Assembly (NCBI GenBank): GCA_029935255.1
Contig: JAOZKS010000025.1
Location: 1 to 15,514, forward strand
Source: Pontiella sp.
GTDB lineage: Bacteria > Verrucomicrobiota > Kiritimatiellia > Kiritimatiellales > Pontiellaceae
Reading direction: 5' to 3'
Length of the DNA stretch: 15,514 nt
Shown: positions 13,352 to 15,514 of the stretch, in pieces
How positions within the stretch are numbered: the first letter of the stretch is position 1
Layout: the number at the start of each line of letters is the position of its first letter
Program-made: the position numbers and the translations under genes
The notes under the pieces: model-generated
Seen by the model: only the letters and a program-made list of their open reading frames with translations
The model's database searches: none
What the model was told of the DNA's origin: nothing

Positions 13352-13377
13352 ATTTAGTATTTCCTGCCAGCTAGCAC

Positions 13378-13406
13378 TTGATTAAATATTTCTACTCGCT
13401 TAGAAT
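13378..13406 (+). promoter_or_regulatory. Sigma70-type promoter for the DUF4186 gene
   Basis: TTGATT (13378-13383) and TAGAAT (13401-13406) are spaced by the ideal 17 bp, predicting a start near 13413 and a leader of about 36 nt carrying the GAGG ribosome binding site. Together with the terminator at 13842 it makes the DUF4186 gene a single-gene transcript. Confidence 0.6.
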
Positions 13407-13448
13407 TCAGTCCTTGTGTTGGAACTCTTAAAGATCGAGGATTGAACT

Positions 13449-13820
13449 GTGGCAAAACTATCAAGTAAGGACTGGGACGCGCTCAAAAAGAAACTATCGA
13501 CTGATGGGCGCTTCGGAAAATTCACTTTGGGCGATCCTGAAAAGGAATATGTCACCTCGCGCGGCATGGATATCCTGCGCCTGCATGCAACCGATTTCGT
13601 GAATAAACGACTCGCCCCTGCCGAACCCAAAAACGATGGCCGGCAGACCCCGACCAAGGGACATCCCGTATTCATTGCCCAGCACGCAACGGGATGCAAT
13701 GACCGCGACAGCCTTGAAGAGTTTTTTGGCATCAAGAAAGGCATTGCCTTGTCTAAAGCCCAAGTCGATAAGATCGTCGATGCCATTCTTCGCTGGATCG
13801 AGGAACATCTCGACACCTAG
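13449..13820 (+). CDS. DUF4186 family protein
   Basis: This 123-residue cytoplasmic protein matches the DUF4186 pattern: RFGKFTLGDPEKEYVTSRGM (about 21-40), then DILRLHATDFVNKRLAPAEP, KNDGRQTPTKGHPVFIAQHA, and a C-terminal VDKIVDAILRWIEEHL helix. The function of the family is unknown. As I recall the family, the stretch after QHAT carries a CCRxC cysteine cluster; here it is GCNDRDS with one cysteine, so a metal-binding role would be lost or changed. An N-terminal extension of about 20 residues precedes the conserved core. The start is GTG 13449, eight bases after GAGG. It has its own promoter and intrinsic terminator and sits next to an integrase remnant, so horizontal gain is possible but not shown. 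Confidence 0.82.
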   Translation: MAKLSSKDWDALKKKLSTDGRFGKFTLGDPEKEYVTSRGMDILRLHATDFVNKRLAPAEPKNDGRQTPTKGHPVFIAQHATGCNDRDSLEEFFGIKKGIALSKAQVDKIVDAILRWIEEHLDT

Positions 13821-13840
13821 AACCTGCTTCCAATGCTTGG

Positions 13841-13870
13841 AAATCCGTCACTTCGTGGCGGATTTTTCTT
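13841..13870 (+). terminator. Intrinsic terminator of the DUF4186 gene
   Basis: AATCCGTCA (13842-13850) pairs with TGGCGGATT (13856-13864) around a CTTCG loop, giving nine pairs with one G-U, and the 3' arm runs into TTTTTCTTTG. It begins about 20 bp after the DUF4186 stop codon and ends well before pcnB. Confidence 0.85.
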
Positions 13871-13906
13871 TGTTTACTTCCCCACCCCTTGGAATACCCC
13901 CCGTCT

Positions 13907-15121
13907 ATGGAACCCGTAATCCTAAAGAGACCCGAACACCATGTCAGTCGACGGGATATCAGCTCCGCCGCCATCAAGGTGCTCTATCGTCTGAAAGATG
14001 AAGGCTACACCGCCTACATTGCCGGAGGTGCCGTACGCGACTTGCTCCTCGATCGCCATCCCAAGGATTTCGATGTGGCCACCAATGCCACTCCCGAACA
14101 GATTCGAAAAATGTTCCGAAACTGCCGACTGATCGGTCGCCGCTTCCGCTTGGCCCATATTCTCTTTCGCGGAGAAATTATTGAAACCGCCACTTTCCGC
14201 GCCCCCGTCCCTGAAGATGAAACCATCCATTCCGATAAAATCTTCAGCACCGGCGAAGAAGGCATGGTGATGCGCGACAACGTATTCGGAACCCCGGAAG
14301 AAGATGCGCTCCGCCGCGACTTCACGGTCAACGCCCTCTTCTACAACATTGCCGACTTCTCGATCATCGACTATGCCGACGGCCTCGAAGACCTCGAAAA
14401 GAAAATTATCCGAGTCATTGGCGATCCCGACACCCGCTTTACCGAAGATCCCGTTCGCATGATTCGCGCCGCGCGCTTCGCCGGAACCCTTGGCTTCGAG
14501 ATCGAAGAAAAGGCCTACGACTCCATCTGCCGGAATAAAGACAAGCTCGCCCTTGCCGCCCCGTCGCGCATGTATGAAGAAGTACAGAAACTCTTTTTCT
14601 GCGGCCACGCCAAAGAGGTGTTCCTCTGGCTGGAGAAATCCGGCCTGCTCCATCCCATGTTTCACGATTTTTCGCACTGGATCGATGAGGACAAGGCTCG
14701 CCATGACTGGGTCATTCAAACTCTGGAACAAATGGATCGCTGGCGAAAGGCCGACCTACGCGTCCATCCCTCGCTGCTCTTCGCGCTTGTTTTTGGTGAA
14801 TACCACGAGTTTCTTGCGCAACAGCTCATCGATTCAGGAACCGCGCCGCACGATGCCGCACGCGAAGCCGTTCATAAACATCTGCAAGGCATATGTGATC
14901 ATGTCCGGGTTCCGAAACAAGTGATCTATCAAGTGTCCGACATCATGAGCAACCAGCTCCGCTTTGGACGCCCAAAAGGGAATAAATCAACACGGTTCCT
15001 TCATCACAAAGCCTTCCCCGATGCCTTCCTCTACTTCAAGATTTCCTCAAAGGCCCATAAGCGAAACAAAGAAAGCCTCGCCTACTGGACCGATCTTCGA
15101 CAGCAAAACAGCTCCTCGTAG
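13907..15121 (+). CDS. pcnB: Poly(A) polymerase I (PcnB family)
   Basis: PcnB adds 3' poly(A) tails that mark RNA for exonuclease decay. The 404-residue protein has the class II nucleotidyltransferase head: HHVSRRDISSAAIKVLYRLK (11-30), GGAVRDLLLDRHPKDFDVAT with catalytic D54 and D56, and TPEQIRKMFRNCRLIGRRFR. Next come MRDNVFGTPEEDALRRDFTV and EDPVRMIRAARFAGTLGFEI. The SRRDIS and NCRLIGRRFRLAH blocks favour PcnB over a CCA-adding enzyme, but the two are close and the encoded CCA on the local tRNA does not decide the matter. The C-terminal helical region is shorter and less basic than in E. coli. I chose ATG 13907 because the upstream TTG (13889) adds only six unconserved residues. No clear ribosome binding site is visible. 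RNase R in this window is the expected downstream partner. Confidence 0.92.
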   Translation: MEPVILKRPEHHVSRRDISSAAIKVLYRLKDEGYTAYIAGGAVRDLLLDRHPKDFDVATNATPEQIRKMFRNCRLIGRRFRLAHILFRGEIIETATFRAPVPEDETIHSDKIFSTGEEGMVMRDNVFGTPEEDALRRDFTVNALFYNIADFSIIDYADGLEDLEKKIIRVIGDPDTRFTEDPVRMIRAARFAGTLGFEIEEKAYDSICRNKDKLALAAPSRMYEEVQKLFFCGHAKEVFLWLEKSGLLHPMFHDFSHWIDEDKARHDWVIQTLEQMDRWRKADLRVHPSLLFALVFGEYHEFLAQQLIDSGTAPHDAAREAVHKHLQGICDHVRVPKQVIYQVSDIMSNQLRFGRPKGNKSTRFLHHKAFPDAFLYFKISSKAHKRNKESLAYWTDLRQQNSSS

Positions 15122-15126
15122 AGGAT

Positions 15127-15514
15127 CTATTTCTCGCCCATGTCGCAGATGTTGCAACTGCTGCAATCGAGGCTGGCAGATTTGTAGGATTTCCCCTGAG
15201 CCTTGGCTTTGCGCATGTTCATAGAGTTCATGCCGGCAAGGAAAAGGCCAAGGATGATGAAGGCTCCGGGTGCCGAGGTCATGAGCATGAAATCGATCGT
15301 CCAACCCGGGATCATTTTAATCTCGAATAGTGATCCACTGGCTAGAAATTCGCGAACTCCTCCGAGAGCAACCAGGGCAAGCGTGAAGCCCAACCCCATG
15401 CCGAGTGCATCCATGATGGATTTCCCGACCCCATTCTTCGAAGCAAATGCCTCGGCACGACCGAGCACGATGCAGTTGACCACGATGAGCGGAATGAAAA
15501 TGCCGAGGGCTTCT
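15127..15514 (-). CDS. rnfE: Electron transport complex subunit RnfE (partial, 3' part)
   Basis: RnfE is an inner-membrane subunit of the Rnf complex, which couples ferredoxin:NAD+ electron transfer to ion pumping. The visible 128 codons run in from the right edge with EALGIFIPLIVVNCIVLGRA, then EAFASKNGV and MDALGMGLGFTLALVALGGV, the RnfE (NqrD-like) signature. The Cys in VVNC is the conserved membrane cysteine that in Rnf/Nqr structures helps hold a 2Fe-2S cluster between the two six-helix subunits. At least three membrane segments are visible. The start codon and the first membrane helices lie outside the window. The C-terminus ends in an unusual cysteine-rich tail (DCSSCNICDMGEK). It converges with pcnB, stops 5 bp apart. 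ASKNGV and LGMGLGF favour RnfE over NqrD. Confidence 0.92.
   Translation of the reverse strand, partial: EALGIFIPLIVVNCIVLGRAEAFASKNGVGKSIMDALGMGLGFTLALVALGGVREFLASGSLFEIKMIPGWTIDFMLMTSAPGAFIILGLFLAGMNSMNMRKAKAQGKSYKSASLDCSSCNICDMGEK

Noticed and set aside
13922..14731. Long minus-strand open frame (269 codons) antisense to pcnB
   Set aside because: It lies wholly inside the well-supported pcnB gene, has no recognisable motif, and long antisense frames are expected from its codon bias.
1..15514. CRISPR arrays, insertion sequences, rRNA or a replication origin
   Set aside because: No direct-repeat arrays, no transposase or terminal repeat pairs, no rRNA blocks and no DnaA-box cluster were seen.

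Overview
This is a 15.5 kb chromosomal window at roughly 50-55% GC. It is mostly housekeeping genes with a few small, decayed or poorly known loci between them. I infer a Gram-negative bacterium of the Planctomycetes-Verrucomicrobia-Chlamydiae group, most likely Kiritimatiellota-like. The reasons are a relic joining two planctomycete/verrucomicrobial gene types (PSCyt1-type cytochrome and DUF1501), an exported nickel superoxide dismutase, a secreted DNRLRE-type protein and an Rnf complex gene. No rRNA or species marker is present, so this placement rests on protein style only.

Layout. Bases 1-536 hold the last codons of a plus-strand gene and a convergent GtrA-like membrane protein. Bases 540-930 contain no protein gene but encode a structured RNA of about 220 nt that I interpret as 6S RNA. 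It is followed at once by a plus-strand run: rarA, 5-formyltetrahydrofolate cyclo-ligase, rny (RNase Y), upp and a nickel superoxide dismutase (931-5621). rny also has its own good promoter and a structured leader. On the minus strand, glgA and yraN overlap (7514-5645). glgA is divergent from rnr (RNase R, 7540-9774), with only 25 bp between the start codons. Bases 9780-10881 carry two minus-strand genes: a small unrecognised Cys/Trp-rich protein and a secreted DNRLRE-like protein.

Bases 11088-11441 look like a deletion scar, with the start of a PSCyt1 cytochrome fused in frame to the end of a DUF1501 protein. It sits just before a glutamate dehydrogenase gene (11509-12810). A minus-strand tRNA-Arg(CCT) follows, then two inverted repeats and a truncated tyrosine-recombinase (integrase) remnant, which together suggest past mobile-element activity. 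The right end carries a DUF4186 gene with its own promoter and terminator, pcnB (poly(A) polymerase family), and the 3' part of rnfE on the minus strand running off the window.

Functionally, the window is rich in RNA metabolism: 6S RNA, RNase Y, RNase R and PcnB. Alongside are replication-fork maintenance (RarA), one-carbon and pyrimidine salvage (FCL, Upp), glycogen synthesis (GlgA), nitrogen assimilation (GDH), oxidative-stress defence (NiSOD) and ion-coupled electron transfer (RnfE). The most notable items are the 6S RNA candidate beside rarA-ygfA, a NiSOD whose signal-peptide cleavage site falls exactly before the nickel-hook histidine, the fused gene relic, and two genes (rarA, glgA) that look leaderless.
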